DNA of 64,000 bases from Pontibacter sp. G13. GTDB taxonomy: Bacteria; Bacteroidota; Bacteroidia; J057. Positions within the stretch are counted from its first letter, which is position 1. The number at the start of each line of letters is the position of its first letter. The DNA lies in assembly GCF_031851795.1 (NCBI RefSeq), contig NZ_CP134696.1, positions 868,001 to 932,000 of the forward strand. Reading direction: 5' to 3'. Position numbers and translations under genes: made by a program. Positions 18,291 through 27,381 of the stretch are shown one piece after another. Below the pieces are notes generated by a model that worked only from the letters and a program-made list of their open reading frames with translations, searched no databases and was not told the origin of the DNA.

Positions 18291-19180
18291 GGTTCTCAGG
18301 AAGCCATTTTTGCTGGGCATAGTGGGGCTATGGCCGAAAAAATGGCAAACTGAGGTTCTGGACATGAGCCTTTGCAGCCAACAGGGCTCAGAAGCGCGGG
18401 GAGGAAAGAAGCTGTTGGAGGCAGGCCATGTTGAAGCGAAAAGGGTCAGTTGTAGGTTCTCAGGAAGCCATGTTCGCAGGGCGTAATGAGGCTTGAGGCA
18501 AAAATGCAAGCCAGAGGTTGGACATGAGCCTTTGTAGCCAACAGGGCTCAGAAGCGCGGGGAGGAAAGAAGCTGTTGGAGGCAGGCCATGTTGAAGCGAA
18601 AAGGACCAGGCTCAGGTTCTCAGGAAGCCATTTTTGCAAGGGGAAATGAGGCTTGAGGCAAAAATGCAAGCCAGAGGTTGGACATGAGCCTTTGCAGCCA
18701 ACAGGGCTCAGAAGCGCGGGGAGGAAAGAAGCTGTTGGAGGCAGGCCATGTTGAAGCGAAAAGGATCAGGATCAGGTTCTTAGGAAGCCATTTTTGCAAG
18801 GGGAAATGAGGCTTGAGGCAAAAATGCAAGCCAGAGGTTGGACATGAGCCTTTGCAGCCAACAGGACTCAGAAGCGCGGGGAGGAAAGAAGCTGTTGGAG
18901 GCAGGCCATGTTGAAGCGAAAAGGATCAGGATCAGGTTCTCAGGAAGCCATTTTTGCAGGGCATAGTGGGGCTATGGCCGAAAAAATGGCAAACTGAGGG
19001 TTTGCTTTAAAGCCAGCATGGGAACTCTTCTTCATTTAAACACCGAGCGAAAGCCCTTCATGTTGAAGCGAAAAGTGTCAGTTGTAGGTTCTCAGGAAGC
19101 CATGTTCGCAGGGCATAGTCGACTATTTCCGAGAACATGGCAAACTGAGGTTCTGCAAATGGCACTTTGCAGCCAACATG
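18291..19180. repeat. Tandem array of six ~160-bp structured units
   Basis: Units starting with GGTTCTCAGGAAGCCAT lie at 18291, 18455, 18615, 18775, 18935 and 19087 (spacings 164, 160, 160, 160, 152). Units 2-4 are nearly identical; unit 5 keeps the first half but has a different second half; unit 6 is diverged. Each unit has a first hairpin. In unit 1 it is GCCATTTTT (18303-18311) paired with AAAAATGGC (18338-18346), enclosing a CATAG/CTATG stem. In unit 6 it is GCCATGTTC (19099-19107) with GAACATGGC (19133-19141). A second hairpin pairs CCAACAG with CTGTTGG. No spacers or CRISPR signature are present. The region is non-coding; the repeat length is not a multiple of three. Confidence 0.85.
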
Positions 19181-19188
19181 AAACAAAA

Positions 19189-19220
19189 CGCGAACGTACC
19201 GAGCAAATCGGTCGTTCGCG
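19189..19220. other. Long perfect-arm hairpin after the repeat array
   Basis: CGCGAACG pairs with CGTTCGCG, and inside it ACCGA pairs with TCGGT around a GCAAA loop, with one bulged T. No T run follows, so it is not a standard terminator on either strand. It may mark the end of the structured array. Confidence 0.55.
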
Positions 19221-19305
19221 TCCGCGAATTGTATACGTGCAATGATAATTCGTATGTCAGCGAGGGTTATTCGCTGGAACCAACGTCATTGCCTAACGCT
19301 GGAAG

Positions 19306-20565
19306 TTATCGTTTTATGATTTTTCCGGTCCAAGAATTTTGACCATTGACGACTTGCACTTGGTACATTCCCGCTGGGAAATGCTGAACAGGGACAGTCA
19401 TGGTTTCAGCTCCTGCTTCGAAAGCAGTTTGAAGCAACATCTTGCCTTGCAGGTCATAGATGGTCAAAGCTGCAGCAGCGGAAGCATCCTCACGTTTGAT
19501 CTGGAGGAAGTCCTGTGCAGGGTTTGGATACAGAGAAATGCTGGATACGGAAGCAATCGGATCTACAGATGCAGCAGTAGACTGCACGAAGAACATCCGG
19601 CGAGGGGAGATATAGGTGGAAAGGGCAGGCGAAGTTCCACTCTCATCAAAATATCCTACTTGACCAAAAGTAACATAATCCGTCAAGGAATAAAAGAACA
19701 ATTCAGCTTCGTCGGAATAAGTCATCGCATAGACATTTCCATCAAATCCTGTGGTGTCAATGGTCATGGTATCCACCTCCATATCCGTCACATCGTACTC
19801 CAATACCACTCCACTTCCATTGAGATCGTCGAAGAAAATCTCATCATCATCGTGCGTCAAACTACCGTTGTAGACACCCACGGTATCGGTGTGGGTGACT
19901 TGGAAGGAGGTAGGATTGATCTGCTGAATGATCGTCTGATTGTTGAAGAAATCAGGGCATCCTACCCAGATATTTCCCTGAACCGCGATCACACTGGTAG
20001 GATTCACCTCAGTCTCAATCAAGGTTTGTACGATTTGACCGGAGAGATTAATCACCGCTACAGAGCTATCGGAAGGAAATCCATAAGCAGAGACGAATGC
20101 ATAGTCCCCCAAAATTTGGATAGACTCGCGGCTAGAAGGCAAATCCACGGAATCCAAGTTGTAGATTTCGCTGTAGCCATTGTTCACATCCAACGCGCGG
20201 AAAAACGGTGCGACATTCGCAGAGGCCACCAACAATTGGCTACCGAAGAAAGCAATTCCCCGAGCGGACAATCCCGTCAAGGTATCCACAGGAGCGTAGT
20301 TGTTTTGCGCATCGTAGACGAGGATATCGCCCAATCCATCCACGGCATAGAGCATATTGTTGTGCACCAAGATCTGGTTGCCGAAAGCCTCGATAGAATC
20401 GATATGCTGATAAGTTCCAGCAGGGTACTCGATTTTGCCGATGGTTCCCAAGCCACCAAATGCGCCTTCATTGAGGACATAGAGCGAGCCATTGGGCGTA
20501 TCCTGTGCAAAAGAGAGGTTGATCAGCAGCAAGGCGCCGAGCAGAGTGGTAAAAATTCTGTTCAT
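19306..20565 (-). CDS. Secreted beta-propeller protein with T9SS sorting domain
   Basis: The 419-residue protein has a signal peptide ending at SFAQ (residue ~20), a repeated YVLNEG / VHNNMLYAVDGLGD / VQGNIWVGC pattern typical of a YncE/DUF5074-type beta-propeller, and a C-terminal T9SS type A domain (SLYPNPAQDFLQI, then LTIYDLQGKML, ending WTGKIIKR). It is the third gene of the cobalamin-riboswitch operon, 27 bases after the related lipoprotein gene. The first residues after the signal (SLYVLNEG) match the lipoprotein's VWIVNEG. I infer a surface or released corrinoid-binding propeller paralogous to BtuG, using T9SS instead of a lipid anchor. Direct binding data would be needed to prove the ligand. 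Confidence 0.8.
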   Translation of the reverse strand: MNRIFTTLLGALLLINLSFAQDTPNGSLYVLNEGAFGGLGTIGKIEYPAGTYQHIDSIEAFGNQILVHNNMLYAVDGLGDILVYDAQNNYAPVDTLTGLSARGIAFFGSQLLVASANVAPFFRALDVNNGYSEIYNLDSVDLPSSRESIQILGDYAFVSAYGFPSDSSVAVINLSGQIVQTLIETEVNPTSVIAVQGNIWVGCPDFFNNQTIIQQINPTSFQVTHTDTVGVYNGSLTHDDDEIFFDDLNGSGVVLEYDVTDMEVDTMTIDTTGFDGNVYAMTYSDEAELFFYSLTDYVTFGQVGYFDESGTSPALSTYISPRRMFFVQSTAASVDPIASVSSISLYPNPAQDFLQIKREDASAAAALTIYDLQGKMLLQTAFEAGAETMTVPVQHFPAGMYQVQVVNGQNSWTGKIIKR

Positions 20566-20592
20566 ATCTGAAAAGGTTTTGGTTGGTAAGGA

Positions 20593-21636
20593 TTAGTCAA
20601 CAAATAAAAGGGCACCGGGAATGATGCCCGTATCGAAGGTTTCCAGCATCTGGCCTTCAGTATCGTATCGGATGCCCACACCGGGCTGTACAAAGTCAAT
20701 TGCATCGAGGGCATACACTTCCCCCGATTGTGGATGAACCCCCAAACCGTAGAGATTCAGGCCAGCGCCATTCACCCAAGGAGAATCGGGCAACTCCACG
20801 TCTTCAATCTCCAGGGAATGAATGCCTTCCATCAGGAAATAGAGCTGCCGGCCGTCTGGATCTATGGCGAGTTCAGTCGGATGCTCATCGGCTTCAAAAG
20901 AAAAGGATCTCACAACCTGGCGACTTTCCGGATCGATTTGCACCAGAAAACCGCCCACGTCCTGTATGACATCGCCTTCCCCCAATACCCACAAATAGCC
21001 ATCTGCATCCACCTCCAGGCTATTGGAACCCAGCCCCACTTCCACGCTATCTACTACCTCGTCCATATTGGGATCGATCAGGTAGATATGCTCTCGGTAC
21101 AGATTGGTCACCCAAACCAGGCCGTTCACTTCCGTCAGTTCTTCTGTCCAGCCAGCCAGCGGAATTTCCCCCGTACGGGTACCTTGTTCCAAATCCACAA
21201 TGGAAACCGCCTGCCCATACAAATCTGTCACATAGGCCTTCTGCTCATTTAGCCCAAGGAAAAAGCGTGGTGAAGTAAATCCCGTGAGAGTCTGGATAGA
21301 TTCCCCTGTTTGGGGATCGATCACCTCTACCTTGCCGGAGTTGTTCACCGGGAGGTAGACCTTGCCGCGAAACAAGCTGGCAGACTGGGCGACATCTCCC
21401 AAGTCTCGTTCATTGACCTGATGAAACACTGCTTGCTCGACGACATTGGCACTAGATGAGTACCGCGAAAGCGAAGCATTGGCCCATTGAAAATTGCCTT
21501 CATTGACAATCCAGACGGAAGATGAATCAGCGGGAGGGATCGGTGGTTCGGGAGTAGGAATGGGCGCCTCTCCACAGCTCGAGATGGCTGCTATCAGGAG
21601 AATTGCCCAGATATAGAAGTGTCGGGAAACGTTCAT
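20593..21636 (-). CDS. BtuG-like beta-propeller lipoprotein
   Basis: The 347-residue protein has a lipoprotein signal (hydrophobic run, then Cys in AISSC, residue ~21), a Pro-rich linker, and seven-bladed-propeller-like repeats (VWIVNEGNF, KVYLPVNNSGKVEVID, KAYVTDLYGQAVSIVD, LVWVTNLYREHIYLID). In Bacteroides the surface lipoprotein BtuG, a beta-propeller that binds cobalamin very tightly, is encoded next to BtuB. This gene overlaps the 3' end of the BtuB-like receptor gene by four bases and lies under the same cobalamin riboswitch, so the BtuG role is well supported by context, though not proven by sequence alone. Confidence 0.82.
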   Translation of the reverse strand: MNVSRHFYIWAILLIAAISSCGEAPIPTPEPPIPPADSSSVWIVNEGNFQWANASLSRYSSSANVVEQAVFHQVNERDLGDVAQSASLFRGKVYLPVNNSGKVEVIDPQTGESIQTLTGFTSPRFFLGLNEQKAYVTDLYGQAVSIVDLEQGTRTGEIPLAGWTEELTEVNGLVWVTNLYREHIYLIDPNMDEVVDSVEVGLGSNSLEVDADGYLWVLGEGDVIQDVGGFLVQIDPESRQVVRSFSFEADEHPTELAIDPDGRQLYFLMEGIHSLEIEDVELPDSPWVNGAGLNLYGLGVHPQSGEVYALDAIDFVQPGVGIRYDTEGQMLETFDTGIIPGALLFVD

Positions 21637-23537
21637 GAGGAAGATTTTGGTAGTCCTTCAAAGAAAATCTGAAGCCCCAATTGCCATGATCGGCCGGGCA
21701 TTGGTTGGCCAGCCACCCACTGGTAGGATTGATTCCAGAGATTGTCCAATCGTCCTGTGAGGGTACAGGAAATCTGATTCCATCGAAATGGGTGGCTCAA
21801 GACCAGATTGGCAACATGAGTGGCAGGAAGCTCTGTGTCGGAATTATCGGTCGTGGTGAACCGTTGACCTACGAGGCGATGCCGATATTGAACTGAGCTG
21901 GTCCGCCAAGCAAAGCCGAGCGTAACGGTGCCCTGATGCTCCGGCGTGTAGATCAGTTGCTTGTGCAGGCTTCGGTCAAAAGTAGACTTGGCCTTTTGGT
22001 TGGTGGATTTGGTCCAACTGTAAAGAAGGCCCACCTCAAGGCCGGCATCCCCCATCCGTTGTGTCCAGTGCCCATCGAGTTCCAATCCCCGAGACCAGAC
22101 TTGCTGGATATTTTCAGGAGACCAAAAAGCGCCTTGGGGGAGCCAGATGATCCAATCCTTGACTTGGCTATTGAAGGCAGTAGTTTTGACTGCGAATGAC
22201 CGGGTATCTAGCGAGCGGTCCCAACTCACAAATGCCTCTTGGCTCCATCCCGTTTCAGGCCTGAGATCGGGATTGCCACCGGGATTCCAGTACCAATCGT
22301 TGAAGGTCGGCATACGGAAATTTCGTCCGACATGTCCTCCCGCCCTCCATTCGGAAGCAAGGAGATATTCGAAGCCAAGTGCAGGGGTAAAAGGGGCTGA
22401 TTGGTCGGAAACCCACATTTGCCGGAGACTGGCCAAGGTCTTGAGCCTTCCTGACAGCCAAGCGGCCCGCCAACTTGCCCAAGCGGAGATCCGGGATTGA
22501 TGGTAGGTATTGCCTTGGTACCCGTCAGATGTTCCCGCCAATCGTTGGTAGCGAATAGATCCTTCCAAGGCATGTGCATCAGACAGCTGGACATCTGCAT
22601 TCCATTCACCCAACCATGTACCAGCCCGGCTATCGGAAAATATCGCCGCTACCGAATCCGTGTACCTGAGCGATTCATCTAGATAACTAAGGCGAGTCTG
22701 CATGTCCCATCTCCCTTGCTGGTATTCCCATGCGAGGGAGGATCGGAATTGCAGATCCCACTGAGTAGCGACAGGGTGCAGGTCTCTGGAAGATTCCACC
22801 CCCCAAAGATGGGCGGTCAATCTGTGATGGTTCCCGAGGGAAATCGCCACATCTTGCATGCCCCCCTTTTGGGTAAATCCATTGTGAGTCCGAGGAATTC
22901 GCGCTTCGTTGTCGCTAGGCTGAAAAAGGAAATCATTCTCTGCGGTTCGGAAGAAACCCTTGGCTTGGTATTGAACATGGGCACTTGAAGCGGCCAACTT
23001 CACTCCATATTGCTGAAAACCAAAACTGCCCAGTTCTGCCATACCGCCAGCCCTGAAACTCATCGGTTCCACAAAACGGCTGTCCAGATGAATGCTTCCT
23101 CCAATGGCACCAGAGCCATATCGAGCACTACTTCCACCGTATTGGACCTTGACATCATCTAGCAAAAACACCGGAATCAGCGATAGATCCTGCTGACCAT
23201 TCATGGGGCTTTGCAGGGAGATCCCATTGAGCAGGATATTGGTATGCGAGGCTCCACTTCCCCGAAAAGAGGGTGTGACGAGCCCTGTGGGTCCGTAAAC
23301 CTTGAAATATCCGTGTGTGGTCCCAGCGAGAAGGTCGGCGAGATTGCCAGCCAGCTGGAAAGTCATATCGAGACTGTCGATGGTTTGGACCTGTTTGCCG
23401 ATCGAGGATTGAATCAGACGACGGGCAGAAATCTCCACCGATTCGAGTCGTTTGACGGAATCCATTTGGGCCCATCCGGTAAAGATGCCCCACGACAATA
23501 GCCAGACCAGCGCCAGAAAGCAGCGTGTTCTCCGCAT
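21633..23537 (-). CDS. btuB: BtuB-like TonB-dependent receptor (cobalamin uptake)
   Basis: This is a 634-residue outer-membrane receptor: a signal peptide ending GWAQ, a plug domain (LLAGTTHGYFKVYGPTG, SFRGSGASHTNILLNG, YGGSSARYGSGAIGG), then a beta-barrel ending in an aromatic residue pattern (WQLGLQIFFEGL). The size fits BtuB (about 600 residues) rather than the larger SusC type. The decisive evidence is the cobalamin riboswitch immediately upstream and the BtuG-like lipoprotein that overlaps its stop. It would import corrinoids using TonB energy. No N-terminal carboxypeptidase-like domain is present. Confidence 0.88.
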   Translation of the reverse strand: MRRTRCFLALVWLLSWGIFTGWAQMDSVKRLESVEISARRLIQSSIGKQVQTIDSLDMTFQLAGNLADLLAGTTHGYFKVYGPTGLVTPSFRGSGASHTNILLNGISLQSPMNGQQDLSLIPVFLLDDVKVQYGGSSARYGSGAIGGSIHLDSRFVEPMSFRAGGMAELGSFGFQQYGVKLAASSAHVQYQAKGFFRTAENDFLFQPSDNEARIPRTHNGFTQKGGMQDVAISLGNHHRLTAHLWGVESSRDLHPVATQWDLQFRSSLAWEYQQGRWDMQTRLSYLDESLRYTDSVAAIFSDSRAGTWLGEWNADVQLSDAHALEGSIRYQRLAGTSDGYQGNTYHQSRISAWASWRAAWLSGRLKTLASLRQMWVSDQSAPFTPALGFEYLLASEWRAGGHVGRNFRMPTFNDWYWNPGGNPDLRPETGWSQEAFVSWDRSLDTRSFAVKTTAFNSQVKDWIIWLPQGAFWSPENIQQVWSRGLELDGHWTQRMGDAGLEVGLLYSWTKSTNQKAKSTFDRSLHKQLIYTPEHQGTVTLGFAWRTSSVQYRHRLVGQRFTTTDNSDTELPATHVANLVLSHPFRWNQISCTLTGRLDNLWNQSYQWVAGQPMPGRSWQLGLQIFFEGLPKSSS

Positions 23538-23644
23538 CGCTGTTTTCGGTTAGCGTGAAACAATCTCCTTGAAAGGGGAATACTGGGGTAGGCAAACAGG
23601 GGGAATCTGAGAGATTCCCATGAAGGACCTACCTTGGCTTTTAT

Positions 23645-23850
23645 CCCGAAAGCAAGGAGTCGAGCACTCTGGCAGGTCTTCTGACTTACTCCGACTTTCC
23701 GCGCCTTCCCGACAGCTCGTGTCAGTGGCAAGCGTTTGCGGAAGTCTTCCCGAGGGAGGAGCTTACAGCAGCGGGAACTGTTCAGGAATTTCACCTGATT
23801 CCCTTTTCATCCATCTATCACGGTAATGAGAGATGGAACCAAAGCTGGGG
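23645..23850 (-). promoter_or_regulatory. Cobalamin (AdoCbl) riboswitch
   Basis: Read on the minus strand the conserved core is complete and in order: the GGTGAAATTCC-like block (near 23794), CCCGCTGCTGTAAGC (near 23770), the B12-box element GCCACTG (23723-23729), GGGAAGG, and AAGTCAGAAGACCTGCC (near 23675). It lies directly upstream of the BtuB-like gene, as expected for repression of corrinoid uptake when B12 is plentiful. The outer boundaries are estimates. Confidence 0.95.
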
Positions 23851-24351
23851 CAAATGTAGTGTACTTATTTAACATTCGGAACTCCATGTTTCATTATTTA
23901 CCCAAATCGAGATCATTTGGGCAGATGGAGCAGCCAGCTTGAATGGGCCGCCGAATTTGGCCAAGATTCCCAAGTTGTGGCTTTGTCAAATCGAATCCAC
24001 GCTGTACCTTAGGTGGACCCTACGGAAAGAAAGTCAGCACTCGGATTTGCTTCATTTTTCGAGATTCTACCCCCACTTTTTCATCCACATTCCTATGCTA
24101 CTTTTCCACAGGGTTTTCTACAGGCGTGATCCTTCCCCTTTCCCTTCGGACATTAAATCCTGATTTTCAGACCATTTAATGATATCACAAACACAAATCC
24201 CATCGAATTCCTACTGAAAATTGGATTTTCCACCCACGGATTACTGATTGTTATACTCGGAGGTCAATTGTTATATTTGAATCCTTTTTTCCCTCAAGTG
24301 GGGAAACCCAGTGACCGGATTGATCCGGGCGCTGCATAGTGGCACGAACAG
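23851..24351. other. Intergenic region upstream of dnaB
   Basis: About 500 bases lie between the riboswitch (transcribed leftward) and dnaB (rightward). I see no convincing gene; short open frames here lack family motifs. The right part carries the probable dnaB promoter, and the promoter of the riboswitch transcript must lie near the left end. Confidence 0.5.
24248..24279 (+). promoter_or_regulatory. Putative dnaB promoter
   Basis: TTG at 24248-24250 and TATATTTG at 24272-24279, spaced 21 bases apart, match the Bacteroidota TTG-N19-21-TAnnTTTG pattern. The dnaB ATG is 72 bases downstream. Confidence 0.5.
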
Positions 24352-25902
24352 ATGGCAGATAACTATAGAGACTCGGGATCCTACTCCAATCCAGACCCCG
24401 GCAAGGTGCGCAAGATGGCATCAGCGGGCTTGCAAGGCGGAAAACTTCCTCCACAAGCACTGGATATGGAGGAGGCCGTATTGGGAGCATTGCTCCTGGA
24501 GAAGGACGCACTCCACAAGATTATCGATACCCTCAAACCCAACATGTTCTACAAGGACGCCAACCGGGACATTTTTGAGGTGATCATCAACCTTTTCCAG
24601 AATTCGGAACCGATCGATATCCTGACCGTCAAAAATGCCCTGAGCAAGGAAGGCAAACTGAAGTCATCCGGTGGTGCATTTTATCTGACCGAGCTCTCCA
24701 ATCGCGTCGCATCCGCTTCGAATATTGAATATCACGCTCGGGTCATCGCCGAGAAATTCATCCTACGTTCCCTCATCACCGTGTCCGACAAGGTCGTCAA
24801 AGATGCCTACGAGGAGACGACCGATGTATTCGAATTGCTAGATCGTACGGAGCAGTCCCTATTTGAAATTTCCGAAACCAACCTACGCCGAAACTATCAG
24901 GGCATGGATGAGCTGGTCTTTTCGACCCTCCAGCGCCTAGAAGAAATGCGGGGCCAAGATGGCTCGGTTGTAGGGATTCCTTCCGGGATCAATGAATTGG
25001 ACAAATCCACTGCGGGTTGGCACAAGACCGACTTGGTGATTGTCGCGGCACGTCCTGCGATGGGTAAGACGGCCCTCACCCTGACGCTTGCGCGGAATGC
25101 CGCCTTGCGATTCGACGAGCCCGTTGCCTTCTTCTCCTTGGAGATGGCGGCCACTCAGCTGGTCCAGCGGATGATGGTTTCCGAAGCGGAACTGGATGCC
25201 CAGAAAGTCCGGACCGGTAATCTCGAAGACTACGAATGGGAGCAATTACTCAAACGCATCGGCTCGCTTTCCAAGGCCAATATCTTCATCGATGATACAC
25301 CGGGCCTCTCGATCTGGGACCTTCGTGCCAAATGCCGAAGACTCAAAGCGGAGAAAGGCATTTCGATGGTCATCATTGACTACTTGCAGTTGATGACCGG
25401 AGATTCAAGCAAAGGCGGTAACCGTGAACAGGAAATTGCGGGAATCTCCCGATCGCTCAAGGAAATCGCCAAGGAACTGGATGTCGTGGTGATTGCGCTC
25501 TCCCAGTTGAGCCGTGCAGTGGAAAGCCGGGGCGGAGATAAGCGACCCGTACTCTCCGACCTTCGTGAATCTGGTTCGATTGAGCAGGATGCCGATATGG
25601 TTATGTTCCTCTATCGTCCAGAATACTATGGATTCGAAACGGATGATGAAGGGAATACCACGGTGGGTATGGCTGAATTGATCATCGCCAAGCAACGTAA
25701 CGGTCCGACAGGTACCGTCAAGATGCAGTTTATCGGCAAGTACGGTAAGTTCACCGACTGGCATCAGGGTTTAGGTGAATTCGATGCGCCTGCCTTGCCG
25801 AGTGGCGGAGGCGCTGGCGGTACGATTACCATCCCTTCCAAAATGAATGATGATGTGATTACGCCGCCCAATACAGACGGCAGTGGGACCGCCCCATTCT
25901 GA
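24352..25902 (+). CDS. dnaB: Replicative DNA helicase DnaB
   Basis: The 516-residue protein has an N-terminal DnaB domain (PPQALDMEEAVLGALLLEKDA) and a RecA-like helicase core: Walker A ARPAMGKTAL, Walker B MVIIDYLQLM, the AxxQLSR motif ALSQLSRAVE, and the arginine finger region with FLYRPEYY. DnaB unwinds the parental duplex at the replication fork and recruits primase. Length and order of motifs are normal, without an intein. The C-terminal 35 residues are Gly/Pro-rich and variable. A strong terminator follows the gene. Confidence 0.97.
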   Translation: MADNYRDSGSYSNPDPGKVRKMASAGLQGGKLPPQALDMEEAVLGALLLEKDALHKIIDTLKPNMFYKDANRDIFEVIINLFQNSEPIDILTVKNALSKEGKLKSSGGAFYLTELSNRVASASNIEYHARVIAEKFILRSLITVSDKVVKDAYEETTDVFELLDRTEQSLFEISETNLRRNYQGMDELVFSTLQRLEEMRGQDGSVVGIPSGINELDKSTAGWHKTDLVIVAARPAMGKTALTLTLARNAALRFDEPVAFFSLEMAATQLVQRMMVSEAELDAQKVRTGNLEDYEWEQLLKRIGSLSKANIFIDDTPGLSIWDLRAKCRRLKAEKGISMVIIDYLQLMTGDSSKGGNREQEIAGISRSLKEIAKELDVVVIALSQLSRAVESRGGDKRPVLSDLRESGSIEQDADMVMFLYRPEYYGFETDDEGNTTVGMAELIIAKQRNGPTGTVKMQFIGKYGKFTDWHQGLGEFDAPALPSGGGAGGTITIPSKMNDDVITPPNTDGSGTAPF

Positions 25903-25928
25903 CCAGATTTTAGGTCAATACAATCAAG

Positions 25929-25965
25929 AAGCCCCGAGCCTGATCAATCAGGTTCGGGGCTTTTG
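25929..25965 (+). terminator. Rho-independent terminator after dnaB
   Basis: AAGCCCCGAGCCTGA pairs with TCAGGTTCGGGGCTT (one mismatch region) around a short loop and is followed by TT. It begins 27 bases after the dnaB stop. Confidence 0.9.
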
Positions 25966-26365
25966 CATAAATGGCCAATTGGGTAAAATTCGACCGAACA
26001 CATACCCAAGCAAAAAACATTCCAAAATCACGGACTAAACACCCCCAAGTAAGACTTCGGCAAAGATTGACGAAAACTGGATTTTGCCTGACAGAATCTT
26101 GCAGGTAGCTATGAGGAGTTTACCACGAAGTTGCGTAAAAGATCATCCCGAAAAATCGTAAAAACAGGGTTTTCGGGCTATGTGACCTTTAGTAAGATCG
26201 CACATCAAAAAGAAAAGACCTGTGACCGATCTGCGCAAAAGCGTAATGGAAAACCCGCCCTGAGCGGCTATATTGAGATAACCAATCAGTCAAGTGCATA
26301 CTTCTGCACACGGCCCGTCCAATTTTCCGGACAACTTGCCCTGAACATTGCAAAGCCTTTCCGCT
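25966..26365. other. Intergenic region, no gene seen
   Basis: This 400-base stretch lies between the dnaB terminator and the thioredoxin-SPOR gene. One open frame crosses it but continues into that gene in another frame and has no recognisable motif. No clear promoter consensus was found. Confidence 0.45.
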
Positions 26366-27274
26366 ATGAAATCTTGGAGTATCCTCCTGATAGCGCTCTT
26401 CTCGCTCTTTACCCTGTCTTCCGTCCGAGCCTCAGAGACTCGGGTGCCTTTTTACTCGAACCTCAAGACCATCCAACAGGAAGCGCAAGCCTCCAACCGG
26501 ATCTATATGGTCTACTTCGAGATGGCCACCAACCGCTCCTGCAAGCGGATGGAGAAGAAGGTATGGCAGGACGAGACACTGGTCCCTTTCATCTCGGAAA
26601 ACTATCTCGCTTGCAAACTCCATGCGCTTTCGCCTCAGGCGATCGAAGCCGTGCAACGATATCAAGTGTATGACTACCCGACGGTCATCTTTTTCTCGCC
26701 AAATGGCAAGATGATGGGTCGCACCATTGGATATGTAGCGCCCAATACGCTCCAGCAAATACTGGAGAAGCATTCCCGCACTTGGGAAATTCGCCAGCAA
26801 AACATGTATGAGCATCTGGTCCTCCCTTGGGAGCAAAAACAGCAAGCACAAAGCATTGCCCAGCAGATGATCATCCCGAAGCCTGTCGAAGAAAAATCCA
26901 TCGGAGAAGGCACATTGGCAGATCTCTACGTGTCCCGCGGACAAGATGAATCCGAAGTTCACCTAGAAGTCCCCGGATTGGAAGCTTACAGCTTGAAGCA
27001 ATTGAAATCTCCCGAAGCCATCCAGAACCAGTTTGGGTTGTTGATCGGTAGCTACACGCAATACAATCAATTGACCGAGCGATTGGAGGAACTAGAGCGA
27101 TTCTGGCGAGGCGAAATCTACGTCTACTCCGAGGTACTCAACGGCATCCCCGTCTACAAACTCATTCTCGGCAACTACCAAGAAAAGAATATCGCGGAAA
27201 CCTATGCGCGATCCATGTATAAATTCAAACAGATGAAGGCCACTGTCCTGAATCTGCGGAACTTAACCTCTTAA
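26366..27274 (+). CDS. Exported thioredoxin-like protein with SPOR domain
   Basis: The 302-residue protein starts at ATG 26366 with a signal peptide ending at VRAS. Residues ~25-135 form a thioredoxin-like fold of the Thioredoxin_7 type (YMVYFEMATN, then SCKRMEKKVW, DYPTVIFFSPNGK). Only one Cys remains where the family has CxxC, so a redox role is doubtful. The C-terminal ~75 residues (FGLLIGSYTQYNQLTERLEEL, then YKLILGNYQEKNIAETYARSM) look like a SPOR domain, which binds denuded peptidoglycan glycan strands at the septum. The combination suggests a periplasmic protein held to the cell wall. The function is not known. Confidence 0.78.
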   Translation: MKSWSILLIALFSLFTLSSVRASETRVPFYSNLKTIQQEAQASNRIYMVYFEMATNRSCKRMEKKVWQDETLVPFISENYLACKLHALSPQAIEAVQRYQVYDYPTVIFFSPNGKMMGRTIGYVAPNTLQQILEKHSRTWEIRQQNMYEHLVLPWEQKQQAQSIAQQMIIPKPVEEKSIGEGTLADLYVSRGQDESEVHLEVPGLEAYSLKQLKSPEAIQNQFGLLIGSYTQYNQLTERLEELERFWRGEIYVYSEVLNGIPVYKLILGNYQEKNIAETYARSMYKFKQMKATVLNLRNLTS

Positions 27275-27381
27275 AACTTTCCTTTAGCCAACCGGCTCCA
27301 TGACTCTGAAACTGCGGCATTGGGATTTCGATCCCATGCCGCATATCTTTATGGCTTGCATTCTATTCGATCTAGAAATAC

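Noticed and set aside
18012-18829. Three similar minus-strand frames of 60-165 codons beginning MHFCLKPH
   Set aside because: They are readings of the ~160-bp repeat units. The period is not a multiple of three, each frame ends in a different unit, and the selection signal is in base pairing, not in codons.
18291-19180. CRISPR array
   Set aside because: The repeats are about 160 bp, directly adjoining, without short spacers, and no cas gene is near.
26131-26673. 180-codon plus-strand frame upstream of the thioredoxin-SPOR gene
   Set aside because: Most of it overlaps that gene in another frame, and it has no motif or signal.
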